From contig NC_135571.1 of NCBI RefSeq assembly GCF_964340395.1, positions 5,390,453-5,454,452 of the forward strand: a DNA stretch of 64,000 nt, read 5' to 3'. The stretch is from Glandiceps talaboti (Eukaryota; Hemichordata; Enteropneusta; Spengelidae). A model generated the notes under the pieces. That model worked only from the letters and a program-made list of their open reading frames with translations. It searched no databases and was not told the DNA's origin. This document shows, piece by piece, positions 13,276-26,458 of this stretch; the first letter of the stretch is position 1, and every line of letters starts with the position of its first letter. The position numbers and the translations under genes were made by a program.

Positions 13276-13279
13276 TAAT

Positions 13280-14403
13280 TAATACATTCGTCTTGATGTC
13301 TACAATGTTTTCTTGTTATTCCTGAGGAGACAAACCGAACCACCTTTGCCCTTCTACCTGCAGTGATCATCCAAGATTCTACAAGGCCTGGGTCCCTGCG
13401 CATGTGACACACAATTAACCTGCATATACGCAGTATCTCTGTAATTCAATGGAGAGCGTGTGTATCGAACTCATGTAATAATTTTCCATATCATGCCCTG
13501 GCAGACTTTACCGAAAAATATGGCAAGTGATGCACTCGTCGATGTCCATTCGCTCAGTGATTTGGCTTTGTTAATTTTTTCACTATTTTATATTTTTGCA
13601 AATAAAATATTTCATTGTCAATACATATGGTTTCATGTCATTCAAATGATGTTTCCATGCCACTACATGGGGTATATCAGTTACAAAACTTCTGGGTTTT
13701 GTGAACCTCAGTTGTCAGCTCACAGGCCCTTCAACTTCACAACCTTGAATTGCAAAACCCATATCTGGGCTGTGTACACATCAAGTTATTACATGTATGT
13801 GTAATCATGGATTCTTTATGGTTTCTGGACATGGACTACCTCCTACCTAAAAAATCCAAGTTTTCAAGACAAACCTTTGACCTTCTACTACGAAAGTGTA
13901 CATACATGGGTTAATACCCAGGGTGCTTAGAGATCACTCTATCTCATGCAATACATATCAAAATGGATTCTGTAGGACTCCAACTGTTTCAGGCGCAATC
14001 AACCTACATTGACATCAAGAATGAAAATAAAATATCCCCTAGTTCTTATACCTTCCTATGGTATCATCATATATTCTACATAGTCACTGCCTATGGGTTA
14101 TTTATAAATACACTTTCAATAGAAATCAATGCATCTAACATAATGAGGAGTAAATGGATTCTGCTTATGGCCAACCACCCTGAGAATCTAGGTATCAGCA
14201 ATGCCACACTAGAATGCATTATTTTACGTCGCTCTCTAGTGCATGTATGTCTATTAGTTGATGATAAACAGTAATGCACTTGTCTAGAGGCTATCCGTGG
14301 ATTTGAAAGGGTAAAGATTCAAACTGAATGGATATCCTCTAGACTAGTGGTGTAAAGAGATCTTAAATCTAATGCATAGCCTCTACACAAATGTAGGTCT
14401 ACG
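13280..14403. other. No confident gene
   Basis: Two open frames of about 100 codons (13460-13804 and 13963-14274, plus strand) show no known domain. Part of the first (about 13440-13540) resembles repeat DNA at 57930-58010. Near 14281-14345 there is a short hairpin (CTAGAGGCTATCC...GGATATCCTCTAG), with a diverged relative at 14815-14890. Confidence 0.5.
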
Positions 14404-14777
14404 CAGTGTTGCAGCCAGCCTCTTGAAAGAGTGGGACATAGTGTCCCAAAACTTTCATTTTTCTGGGTCATCATACATTTTTGGGGGGGACATTACAAAA
14501 AAAGTGCCAATAGCGTTGTAGCACATCTGTACAGTTTTTCAAAATATTTACCCACATGCTGACCCATGCTAGATATTTGCTGAATATTATGCAGTTGCCT
14601 ATACAACCCTGTTGTTATCTATGCAATATACACGATCATTTGGCTGTTGCTATAGACGTGGTCATGTCGTACACTATTGCTAAACATATTTACATACAAT
14701 GTTAGTGTGGGTCATCTATGACCCATCACTTCCAAAATTGTGGGTCAGGTCCAAAAAACCCTCTGGCTGCAACACTG
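14404..14777. mobile_element. MITE with CAGTGTTGCAGCCAG termini
   Basis: A 374-bp element starting CAGTGTTGCAGCCAG and ending in the exact reverse complement CTGGCTGCAACACTG. Non-coding. Ends starting CA(G) suggest a hAT-like origin, but a clean 8-bp target duplication is not visible in the flanks. Confidence 0.7.
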
Positions 14778-15650
14778 TAGATGATGATCAAAGGTACAAA
14801 ATGTAACTAGCCTAGAAGTTATCTGTGGCTTAAACCCTAGGGTAAAGAGATCTTCAGATTCAAAGCCAACGGATAGCCTATAGACTATAATATACACAGT
14901 AAATCACTATACCCAAGGCTTAAATTGTGTGTAATGACATTTTGTACAGGATTACGTAGACTGACTCAGACCATCCATTCAGGTAAAATGGAATACTTGT
15001 TATACAATTTACAGTTACTTACCTAATGTACAACACAAAATGAGATTACAGCAATTGTATTACATGTACCATTAACTGCAAGCATTATAAAGTTATCATC
15101 ACTTGGACAAACACTGCTACTACTGTACTGGAGCTATAATGCACTGCATGTAAAGCTGTAAAATTTCAAAGAAAAATTTGTTGCTTAATACTGTATGGCA
15201 CAAACACATCATCCATTATTATACAGATGTACCAGAGGTTACTTGCACCATTGCCTGCACATGCCAGTGTTATTTGCACTGCAGTTCAATACCAGAAATA
15301 TTATTGCGTACCTGTAAGCAAATGATATGCAAATGGTGACAAGATCGTTCATGGTAAATAAAAGCGTGTGATCACTCAGTATCATTTTTACGAAAGATGA
15401 AGTCACTCAAGTATGGATTCACTCTACATATGCAATATACCAGCTGCAATAAAGTATTAAACTGAGTATGTCAATGAAAATACATTCACTCAAGTACATA
15501 TAGTCAACTTTCCCACCAAACCTTAGTTCACAAAATACAAATCTGTACATTCTAGGGGGTGGGGGGGGTGGGGGGTGGGGTAGCTGAAAATCTATTTTAA
15601 TTTTAGAATCATTTGAATAAACCTAATTATTGTTTAGTGTAAAAAAAATT
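14778..15650. other. No gene seen
   Basis: AT-rich DNA without recognisable coding or RNA features. A G-rich homopolymer-like stretch lies at about 15555-15582. Confidence 0.5.
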
Positions 15651-16170
15651 TCACGCTAAACTGAAAAACAGAGTTTTGGAATATCTGAAACTTCGTAAAT
15701 ACCTGAAATATCACGAGTGACAATTATAAAGGCTACCAATAAAACCCCAAATGAAGGTGAATTACAAAATACAGAAACCTTAAACCTGAAGTTATGAAAA
15801 AGGCTGAAAGAAAAAGTTCTACAAATACCTGCCACATGTTTATCAAACCTGTCTATGACTCCATGAATGAAAGCAAATCACAAAACACAAAATCCTCAAA
15901 TGCTTCACTAAAAGTATTGAAAATAAAGAGACATAAAATTCTACAAATACTGGCTACAGGTATGACAGCTATCAATGAATACCCCAGGAGAGCAAATCAC
16001 AGAATACAAAAACCATCAAACTTATGCCTGACTTGTGAAATAAAGAAATACTGAAAATAAAGGGAGAAAAAGTTCTACAAATACCGGCCACATGTATGAC
16101 AGCTATCAATGAAAACCCTGGAAGGAACGCAAATCACAAAATAAAGCGATCTAACCTTGCTTGTATAAAT
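15650..16170. repeat. Tandem repeat, ~110-120 bp unit
   Basis: Four diverged units share AGAAAAAGTTCTACAAATAC, CCACATGTATGACAGCTATCAATGAA and GCAAATCACAAAATACA. The 86-codon frame at 15794-16054 is translation of this repeat. Confidence 0.75.
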
Positions 16171-19100
16171 CCAGACAATCGGTGTACAGTGCTGGGAGAA
16201 ATGCTTTGACTCAACTGCACAAAGCCAGGAGATATGCGTTCAGTGTCAGTTAAAAGTCAGTTGTAACCGCTGCAATGTCAGTACTTTTATAGGATTTAAT
16301 TGATACTTGTGGGGGCTTTATTGAACCAAGTATACCCATTGTAGTATTAACATGCTCTGACTTGACCTCTTAGGGTAACTGTCACTTGGCACAGATTCAA
16401 GGAGGGAAGTTTAAAACCTGTCACTGGTTGTTTTTACACACACATAAACAGCTGTAAGCTCACTCAAGCAGATCTGTCCAGCTTTCATGGTCAGCAGATT
16501 GTTTTCAATCCTTTTGAGTGCAAATGGTTTTTGGTCCTGTGACTTAAATTTTCCAGTAAAACCAGATCATTTTCAATCTATTTCTGTCAAAATGGATTCT
16601 GAACTACTTATGACTTACAAATATTTTGGTAAACTAAACACAAACTCACTTTACCAAACTAAACACATATAAATCTGCAAACTAGAGAAAAAAATTATGC
16701 TGCCAATACACATCACTTGTGGTAAATATACAATCCTAGAAAGAGGCTGTAGAAATCTACCTGAAAAATGTTAAAATTTCAAAATCTGCTTGAAACTATG
16801 TAATAAATGGGCGAGAAAAAACTAAACAGTGAATTTATATTTTTATGCAATTTTAAAACATACAAAAAGCGGGAATATCTACAAAATTTTAATCATTTTC
16901 TTGTACATGCAAGTATAATTTGGGAGGGAATGCCTACTCTGTAAAGCCAATAGTATTAAATCAGATTTTACCTACTTCACACCTTCACAGAAATACTAAT
17001 ACTGTGGATAACGGACAGTAAAAAACTAAATTTCAAATTCCTGGATTCATGCCAAAGAGTACCTACTTGAAATTTCACAACAGTAAAATTTTAGAACATG
17101 TAATTGAAGTAAAATGACATTTTAATGGCTAATAACTTCTCAGGCTGGTGTTTATTTTATGATTTGATTAGATAACTCAATTAGTTAACCTACAGCAATG
17201 GAATGTGTATCAAGTTAAATGCAAACAGAAAAAAAACAGTAGCTCAAACAGCAAACATACTACAAGCAATTGGTGTGTTGATTCCACAAAACAATTTGTG
17301 TAACTGACAACTTTTACACCCCATTATTGAAATCAGCAGGACAATGAATATGTCTGGCCCCATTGACTCTGCAGTAGTGTTTGTTTTGTGTAAACCCAGT
17401 GTATGTGCCAACTGTTTTGTTCTCTAGTTATTCAACTAAAGTCTTTCATCATTAGCTCTAGTCAACCATAGCTGCACTGAATAATACAGAGCTATTAGCA
17501 GGTCACCAACGCCTCAGCTAATCTTTCCATGGTGTTATGTCTGTGCAACACCCACCGTTAAAAAATATGGAAAATGATGTCACTGTCTCTAATTTAAACT
17601 GTTCATTATACACCACCACCCCTCAAACCTCACAGAATGATCTCAACACCTCCTATTTCTAGCGTCATGACTTTGTACTGAGACCCCCAAATTTGTAACA
17701 ATGATTTCAATATTTCTCATCCCCTCTTTCCGAGGTATTGCAGGGGGGGGGGGGGATCAAGGGGGAGTGTCTCCTCTTTCCAGGGTGTTATGGGAATAGT
17801 GTGTCCTCTATGAAAGTTGGAAACACCACTGGCACAAAGGCAATTTCTTGTGACACAATAATTTATGTGGCAACTCCCAAGCAAACATACTTTTTTTTGT
17901 TTTTTTTTACAACTTTGAGTCCTGCAACTGAAGGGGGAGGTATGGTGGCAACTATATACTCACTGTTTTAATAATGACATGCTAGCCTTTAGCTTTCAAA
18001 TTGGATGGTTTTCAGTATCGAATATTTGTTGTCCTTTTGCAGTCCAACAATTTCATTAATGAATATAACTCAGCTTTCATTTTTCCTTTAAAATCAAAAA
18101 TTTCATACCAAGGGTTTCACCATTAGGAGATACATCCATGGTTTCACCAAGTCCCAAGATAAAGGGACGTATGTTATGACCTATGTAATGCATACCTACA
18201 TTCAAATCTTTGGAGGGAAATTTCCTAAACATAAGAAACTGCATTGCATTACAACCATAATATATGCTGACTTAGTAATTGATTAAGTTATGAAAGCCAT
18301 GGTAAAAATCAATTCAATGCAGTGAATATTGATAATTCATTCGATTTCTTAGACAGTTTCACTGATTTTGTATAACAATGAATGTCACTATCAACACTTC
18401 TAAAAAGGAAAGCCAAAGTAGTTGCAGTCAATACATACCAGGGCTTTACCTAATCTAAAAGTATTCGCACCATTCCAATTGTTTTGACATCTTTCATTTT
18501 GTTGATTTGGGTGTTATCGAAGAAAAAAAAATTGCAAAAATATCATCAACACTAGTCCTGCTTACATGACGGTGCACAAGTCTATATTACTGACTTGACT
18601 CTAAGGGACAATTGTCAGAATCGAGTCCTGAATTACTCCGTGTGCAAGCAGGACTACATCAACACCAGAAAGCTGTACATTCATGGCTACATCATCTATA
18701 TGGAATCGAGGGAAAGTATCAAAACACCCACACAAAAAATGTATTCTACAACCATTCATTCTGTAGGTAGGTTTTACACAATTTGAAGAAAACAAACTTG
18801 TCTGATCATGTATCATTGCTCATGCTGCGCTAGCGTTGTTACCTTGGAATCCACGCATCCAGAATGATACAAAGTTTTGGAATCATGCATAGTCGACAAG
18901 TTTCATGTCCTTTCTCTGTTTGAAACTAACCCCCACCCCTACGGCACCCCCACCACCCCACATGTACATTGGTGACACTGGCAGAGTATGACACATTTAA
19001 TCAAGTTTAGATCGATTTCAAGAAGAATGAATTTCCTTATCATATCAAATACTAGTATGATGTAATGACATTAACTACGTGGTGTACAAACACTTGGGGT

Positions 19101-20139
19101 CAAGATCAGGCGACACTGACTCGGACAAATGTTTACGATATTCCGTCTCTTGACATGGAGTGCACACAGCGATGTAAATGTTATTTCTTTCAAAACATCA
19201 CAACAAATGCATTTTAGCTTGTCTACTGGCTGGAAGTTGAACGGCGACGGACTCAGCTACACTCGAACGAATGCAACGTACATCATGCTAGATCCAGCCA
19301 GGCAGGTGAAATAGCGACGACATCTCAAAATGAACTATCAGTGCATTTAGAATTGCCGTTTTTATTTCCTTTTAGGACACAGCTACCTAAAACTAATATT
19401 CATGTGCAAACTTACAAGATGAGAGTAGTGAATCGAAAATAGTACGTACAAGGATAAAAAATAATACTAGTATTATATTGTCAGAAGTTTTTAAATTCAA
19501 TTCTGCAAACAGATCTCGCAGTCACACTCGTTCTCGCCACATTTTCTCACGTACAGTGATATTTATCAGTAACAGCTTTGGTTGCTGGGGTGGTAGAAGT
19601 ATGGGCTACTATTAGTACCAAAATCCCTGAAAATGGAGCCATAATTTAAATAAAATAGCCTTATTTACCTACCGTAGTACCCGAAGTGTTAGTTTGTTGA
19701 CGTTTCGTGTTTGCTCGCCCTGCACTGCACTCTCGCCGACTCGACTTCCGTGCCACACGACGAAGTCAAACTTCCCGCTCTTGAATAATGGTATAATTTT
19801 GCGATATAAAACGAAATCCTTTGAGACCATATGAATAAAATAGTCATCCAAACAAATTTTTTGAAGTTAACACGTCGTCAATAACAGAATCGTGATATGA
19901 CGACAAAATGATTAAATTACAAGAAAGTAGTTCATGTGTACCTATCGTGTCAGAACAACAAAAAAGGGTAAACGGGCTATTTGCATAAATTATTTAGCAC
20001 CCGCCCACATTTGCTGTAATGAAAGACAACGACACCGACAAAGCACTCGGCTCAACGGCATATTTTCATACGGGAGTGTACATCAAACTCGAACGACACT
20101 CAAAGACATGCCGACTAAAATGTTTTCTTTCTAGACGCT

Positions 20140-20140
<1 letters not shown>
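16170..20140. other. 4 kb with no recognisable gene
   Basis: Only short open frames without domains were seen. Noted items: a poly-G tract near 17741-17753, poly-T tracts near 17891-17909, and scattered AT-rich DNA. No splice-consistent coding exon could be built and no terminal inverted repeats were found by eye. It could hold UTR or regulatory DNA of flanking genes. Confidence 0.45.
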
Positions 20141-21162
<1,022 letters not shown>

Positions 21163-21219
<57 letters not shown>

Positions 21220-21221
21220 GC
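21163..21221. repeat. (CAA)n trinucleotide microsatellite
   Basis: About 19 CAA/ACA units. The same position in later units is shorter: about 29472-29500 and 37307-37324, so the array has expanded in this unit. Confidence 0.9.
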
Positions 21222-21861
21222 ATTTGAATTGTGATTGACACTTTGGTGATTTAATTCTTCATTACCATCCAAAACAAGATAGGAAGCTCAGGTGAAAGGT
21301 AAAGAGGTCGTCATGAACAGCGCCCTCTCACATTTGAAGTGAAATACTTTTGTCTTTACTAGAGGCACAAGGTAAAGCAATGAATATAAATTGACAACAC
21401 TAACTCAAAGTTCCAAGAACCTGGGTCACAAAAGAATGCAGTCAACAGCATTGTTTTATAATGTACCGAGTCTGTTCAATTGTTCAAAAGCCTACCAATT
21501 GTTTGGAATGAAAAACATATATAGCAAGAATGTAATATACATTTATCAAGAATGAGAAAAATCTATACGAAACATGTAATATACATATTATGCATGTATA
21601 AAAAAAAACAAAAAAACGATATATACTATATATGTTACTAAATATTTAAACTTATAATTTCTCCTGCTAAACCATATTAATGTAAAAGAGTAGTTATATA
21701 TATATACTCTCCAATATAATTTTTGTCCATAAACCATCAGATAATTTAAAGATAGAAACACAAATTTTGAGGGAAAACGTGAATTTTTCAAAAATATTTA
21801 TAGACTACAAACAATTATTCTTATTCTACTTCCAGCTGTATATATCCATTTCAATATTTAA

Positions 21862-22656
21862 AGTGGTCATATGGACGAGGATTATGTATTTATTTTGGAT
21901 TTTTACTTTATAAAACAATGTTATCATGGCTTCCTACTTAAAAAGCTAATCTAATCTAATCTAATCTAATTTTCTTATATAGCGCATTCCATATAGCTAT
22001 CACAATGCGCTTTACAAAGCACAGAAACACGAGTACAAAAACAGACTCAAGTGAAAGTCTTATCGAAGAAATAGGTCTTAAGACCTGATTTAAATGCCTG
22101 GAATGTAGTGACACTCTGCAGATACGATGGCAGAGTATTCCACAAGTGTGGGGCACAAATTGAGAATGCTCTGTCACCATAATAAGCAGTATTGCTGAGT
22201 GGTTGATGTAAGTAAATTTTGTTCCATGAGTTACTGCATAAAGCACGGCTGGAGCTACGACGGGTAAGTAACTGACTAAGATAGCCAGGTGCAAAACCAT
22301 GAAGTACTTTGAATGTTAAGCAGAGAATTTTAAATTCTGCACGCTGTTGTACTGGTAGCCAGTGTAACACTTTGAGAAAAGGGGTAATGTGATTACACTT
22401 CTCTCTAATAACTAAATGAGCAGCAGAATTCTTCATATACCAAGTACGTGTTTGTAAGTCAATATATTGCAAAAAGCCAAAAAAATGTGTACGTACAATA
22501 ACAAACATTTTACACACTTATCAGTATTTTGCCATTTATTGAGTTACAAACGAGGACTTGGCAGATGTTGTTTCATGTTGATTTTTCAAGAAGGAAGCTG
22601 TGATAAAATTGTTTTATGAATTAAAAATTAAAAATAAATACCCAATCCTCATCACT
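21862..22656. mobile_element. TTAA-type MITE family B, copy 2, split by a LINE
   Basis: Bounded by TTAA at 21858-21861 and 22657-22660. Its ends (AGTGGTCATATGGACGAGG and CCTCATCACT) match copy 1 at 2828-3189. The matching positions of unit 2 (about 30155-30175) and unit 3 (about 37970-37990) carry only TTTAATTATTTAATCTAATTATG, i.e. an empty TTAA site. The interior is interrupted by the LINE fragment at about 21944-22445. Confidence 0.88.
21944..22445 (-). mobile_element. 5'-truncated LINE (CR1/L2-like) fragment
   Basis: Minus-strand frame ending at 22047 encodes the typical C-terminal tail of a non-LTR retrotransposon polymerase: LHWLPVQQRAEFKILCLTFK, LHGFAPGYLSQLL, YGDRAFSICAPHLWNTLP, then FKSGLKTYFF. 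It is followed by a short 3' region with a TATATAGCGCATTCC...GCGCTTTACAAAG motif and a tail of about five ATTAG units (21945-21970). It is severely 5' truncated and sits inside MITE family B, so it inserted after that element. Confidence 0.85.
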
Positions 22657-22659
22657 TTA

Positions 22660-23419
22660 ATCTAATTATGTATTGATTACTACCATTTTCTCAACATAAA
22701 AAAATTTCACTTAATCAGAAGAAAAGTACAAAGGCTTATTATTGATTTGAAGAAGAATAAATGTATACACTTATAAATTTGAGTATTATTTAAAAATAAT
22801 TCAAAACATTGAATATATTTTGTTTATTACAATTACCAGTATATATATGGTTGCTTCTGTTTTCTTAACATCACAATATATTTTTTGTCCTGCATCTGAA
22901 TTTGAATTTCAATGTTTAAATCTGAAGAAAATTATGAAAATTTTCATTAGTTTGAACAACAATAAAAAGTAAATATGTCTATTAGTTGTAGTATTATAAA
23001 AACAAATGTAAAAAATATTGTAATGTATTTAAACAATTGTTAAATATAGAATTATTGTCTACTTGAATTTTAGCAAGAAATTTAGCAAAAATCCTTTTAC
23101 TAGAAGTAGTTATGATACTAGTCTGAAAAGACAAGTTGTTGGTCTGTATATAAACCACTCACTGCCCATTGTTGAGGTGTTTTCATTGCAATAAGGGGCC
23201 CTAAATTTAAATGTATCCTTAGAAAAAACATCTGGGGGAAATTATAAAAGTTGCTATGCAATACCCAATATTGTAACACATCATATCATGTGTCTGGAAT
23301 ATTTTTGAAATAATGTATAAAAACATCTCCCTCCCCAAAAGAGTAAAATATATTGTCACATCTGTGGTAATGATTTGGTTGTAAAAATTGTTGTGAAACT
23401 CTCACTGATAAAATCACAT
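22660..23419. other. Intergenic DNA, receptor copy 1 3' flank
   Basis: AT-rich sequence homologous to 30170-30950 and 37980-38760. No coding region of its own. An AATAAA signal on the minus strand (TTTATT at 23420-23425) lies just beyond the old tail frame and could serve copy 1 as a poly(A) signal; copies 2 and 3 lack it there. Confidence 0.55.
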
Positions 23420-23438
23420 TTTATTGAATTTCTGTAAT

Positions 23439-23650
23439 TTAAATATTCAGTGTTTGGTAGTCTTGTTCTTGGAATTTGGTTGTCAGGGATGTATATTCTG
23501 GATTGAGTGCTGTAGTTATATTTTCATAGGTAGGATGAGGTTGATTGGTTTGACCAGAAGGAGATATCATGGTGTTTTCATCATATGGGGTATGCTCCAA
23601 TGCAATATCGTCATGGTGATATTGTGGTTGTGTTTTCGGGTGCCCCAGTT
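23439..23650 (-). pseudogene. Out-of-frame relic of the receptor tail (copy 1)
   Basis: This frame matches the last ~65 tail residues of copies 2 and 3, including the two-tyrosine ITAM spacing (YTSL, eight residues, YQTL), but it is not in frame with the copy 1 receptor. It could be reached only by an unseen splice or frameshift. No methionine-initiated independent protein is likely. Confidence 0.7.
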
Positions 23651-25621
23651 TCAATTGACATGGATTTCAAACACAGTATTGTCAAATTCTTGTGAAGCTC
23701 TATTCTTACTTCTGGTGTCCGTAGACTTCTCAGTTCTTGCTCTTCGCATACAGAAATACCATATGACCAATATAGTACCGATACACAGCATCCCTGTGAG
23801 CAGTCCTCCCATAAATACTAGAATGGTTTGTACCTGGGAAGATATCCTATCACTTACTGGATGTGGAGGGATTTCTGTTGAAGAAGTTTTCACAACGCCA
23901 GATGTCAAAGTAGATGTTGGATAAACTTCCGTAGTTTGGTCGGATGCCATAGCAGAGGTCATTATAGTAGTTGGTGACGTCACCACCCTGGTGGACGTAG
24001 AAGTGGTTCTAACCGATTGTGTATCTGTGATGGTAGTTGGCTGCCAATTAATTTTTGTTGATTCAAACCCTGTTGGTGACGTCATTGTGGACATAGAAGT
24101 TGATTGTGTTGTGATGGTAGTTGACTGTTTATCTGTGGTTGTCATGTAAGTTGATGGCATTCTGATATCAAATAACTTTAGAGTTCTTACAGCTACACTT
24201 GTACCCTCAGAGTTGGAAGCAACACAGACATATGTTCCTTCATCCTCTGTCTTAGAGAACGGAATCACAAGAGTACCATTGTCAAGTTGAACAAGTCTAC
24301 TCTCAAAGCATCTGTCTTGATCAAGATCTGCATCACTGAATTGAATGGTGGTGCCACTTGGCGTGATCCAGTATATTGATGGAGTTGGTTCATTAAAGAC
24401 GTCACAGTCTAGTGTTACATTGCTACCTTCAGATGACGTAATTGTTTTAATGGGTGAATCAAAGACAGGAGGAGGATAGCATGTTAATTCAGTAAGAGGA
24501 ATTGTCAAGAGATCTTTACCTTTATGTTGTTCAGGAGACCCACAATGTATGGTTCCTATAATGTTTAGATCATCTTTGTTATCTAACCATTGTTGGAGAA
24601 TTTGTGAACGACAGTCACACGACCAAATGTTAGACCCCAGCTGTATTCTATATAGATTGTTTATATCATCAAAGATGTTTCCTGGTAGACTTGTAAATAG
24701 ATTATTATCAATATTCAATCTATTCAATTTATGCAAACCTTTGAAAAGATCCTCTGGTAGTGCTTTTATCTTGTTGAAGTTAAATCCCAGAAATGTCAAC
24801 TCTGTTAGCCCTGTAAATATATTCCCTGGTAATTCAGTGATCAAGTTAACGAACAGGGTTAGATCAGATACAGTTGTCAAGTTAGCAAATGTTCCATCTG
24901 ATATATATTTGATTTGGTTGAAGGCAAGCTGCAAAAATCGTAGACTGTGTAATCCAGTGAAGGTATTCTGCTGTAAGCAAGACAGTTTGTTTAGGTATAT
25001 TTCGAGCTTCAAAAGCTCAGAGAGATCTTCAAAAATAAACTCTTCTAGGGTGACAATGTCATTGTTATGAAGATACAGTTCTCTAAGGTTTCCAAGTCCT
25101 CTGAAAACTTTCCTGGGTAATGTGGTTAGTCTGTTATGATTTAGTCTAAGAGTTTGTAATTCATGAAGACCAGGAAAAATAAACTCTTCCTGCACAGTTG
25201 TTCCATTTCTGTACTTACGTAATAAGTACTGTTGGGTGTCAAATCCACTGAATACCTCCTCAGGTATGGTGGTTAGATGGTTTTTGTCAAGAAACAAATA
25301 TTGTAAATTATTCAAACCAGCAAAAGACAACAATTCCAACTCTTCTATTTGATTGTAACTCAGGTCAAGTTTCTCCAAACTTTCTAAACCTTGAAATGAA
25401 TTATTCTGTATGGAAACAAAATTATTATGATTGAGATATAATTCGGTTGTGTTGGTTGGAATACCAGGAGGAATCTCAATCAAATTCCTGTTTTCACAGT
25501 CAACCTCTGTTCCATAACATGTGCATGGTGCTGGACAGGTTGTTGTGACAGTGAAGAATAGTGATATGTAGAATCCAAATACTAGTACTGTAACCATGGG
25601 AACAGCCATCATTGAATTCAT
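23651..25621 (-). CDS. LRR-Ig transmembrane receptor, copy 1 (short tail)
   Basis: Predicted 656-residue type I membrane protein, read as one exon. The start is set at the MNSMMAV methionine because a conserved TTCTACAG acceptor lies 3 bases upstream, implying a 5' UTR intron; the frame is open for 27 more codons. Order: signal peptide (about 1-28), LRRNT (CPAPCTC...DC), about 10-11 LRRs of 24 residues with a longer insert after the third, LRRCT (WSCDCRSQ...), one I-set Ig domain (LDCDV, YWI, DEGTYVCVAS), long Thr/Ser-rich stalk, TM (VFMGGLLTGMLCIGTILVIW), basic CMRRAR stop-transfer. The tail ends after only ~33 residues (FEIHVN) because of a 5-bp net length change versus copies 2 and 3; the ancestral tail frame remains open to 23439. 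Probable cell-surface recognition receptor; ligand unknown. A functional short form or decay are both possible. Confidence 0.85.
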   Translation of the reverse strand: MNSMMAVPMVTVLVFGFYISLFFTVTTTCPAPCTCYGTEVDCENRNLIEIPPGIPTNTTELYLNHNNFVSIQNNSFQGLESLEKLDLSYNQIEELELLSFAGLNNLQYLFLDKNHLTTIPEEVFSGFDTQQYLLRKYRNGTTVQEEFIFPGLHELQTLRLNHNRLTTLPRKVFRGLGNLRELYLHNNDIVTLEEFIFEDLSELLKLEIYLNKLSCLQQNTFTGLHSLRFLQLAFNQIKYISDGTFANLTTVSDLTLFVNLITELPGNIFTGLTELTFLGFNFNKIKALPEDLFKGLHKLNRLNIDNNLFTSLPGNIFDDINNLYRIQLGSNIWSCDCRSQILQQWLDNKDDLNIIGTIHCGSPEQHKGKDLLTIPLTELTCYPPPVFDSPIKTITSSEGSNVTLDCDVFNEPTPSIYWITPSGTTIQFSDADLDQDRCFESRLVQLDNGTLVIPFSKTEDEGTYVCVASNSEGTSVAVRTLKLFDIRMPSTYMTTTDKQSTTITTQSTSMSTMTSPTGFESTKINWQPTTITDTQSVRTTSTSTRVVTSPTTIMTSAMASDQTTEVYPTSTLTSGVVKTSSTEIPPHPVSDRISSQVQTILVFMGGLLTGMLCIGTILVIWYFCMRRARTEKSTDTRSKNRASQEFDNTVFEIHVN

Positions 25622-25876
25622 CAGCTGTAGAATAAGTAGAATTGAATTTATTGATACAAATATAGAATACTGATGATGGAAGAATTTGATAAAATTAATC
25701 AACCAATCTATTTATCTTTTCATGAATAAATAAGTTAGCTAGTCTGTTGTTATTTTAATTAATTAAGTAAGTAGTGAATGTCTAATCTTTTGATGACTTA
25801 AGTAGTCAATCTATTTGATCTATCAATGAATAAATTTCTATTGATCCGACTATCAATCATTCAAAAAAAGATCAGT

Positions 25877-26206
<330 letters not shown>

Positions 26207-26242
26207 TATGATATATATGCATATAATCTTCACTGTTGATAG

Positions 26243-26458
26243 GACTTAAAGTCAGAGGAATTAGGTATTCTAGAAAGTCAGTTAGCAGAAGCCAAGCAAG
26301 AAATTGCCACATATCATGCCGAGAAACAACAACAGTTGGAAGAACAAGAAGATGATGTGATATTACCAGATAAAGACAACATGTCACCTATCATTTCAAG
26401 TACACCATTTAGAAGAGGCAGACAGCTATCATTTCAGTCAGAACTTATACATTCCATG
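26243..26458 (+). CDS. Orphan internal exon, coiled-coil type (unit 1)
   Basis: A 72-codon open stretch flanked by a good acceptor (CTTCACTGTTGATAG) and donor (ATG|GTAAGA), phase 0 at both ends. The product begins DLKSEELGILESQLAEAK, heptad-like and Glu/Gln-rich, then an acidic segment (EEQEDDVILPDKD), and ends TPFRRGRQLSFQSELIHSM with a basic-Ser phosphosite-like motif. I do not recognise the family. It is opposite in strand to the receptor genes, and no partner exons were found in the window. The copy at 33695-33910 keeps the same length, frame and splice sites. Confidence 0.6.

Noticed and set aside
13460-14274. Two ~100-codon plus-strand frames as possible genes
   Set aside because: No domain, no supporting splice sites, and partial similarity to repeat DNA near 57930.
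24549-25070. 173-codon plus-strand frame inside receptor copy 1
   Set aside because: Antisense shadow of the LRR coding region, whose minus-strand product has clear domains.
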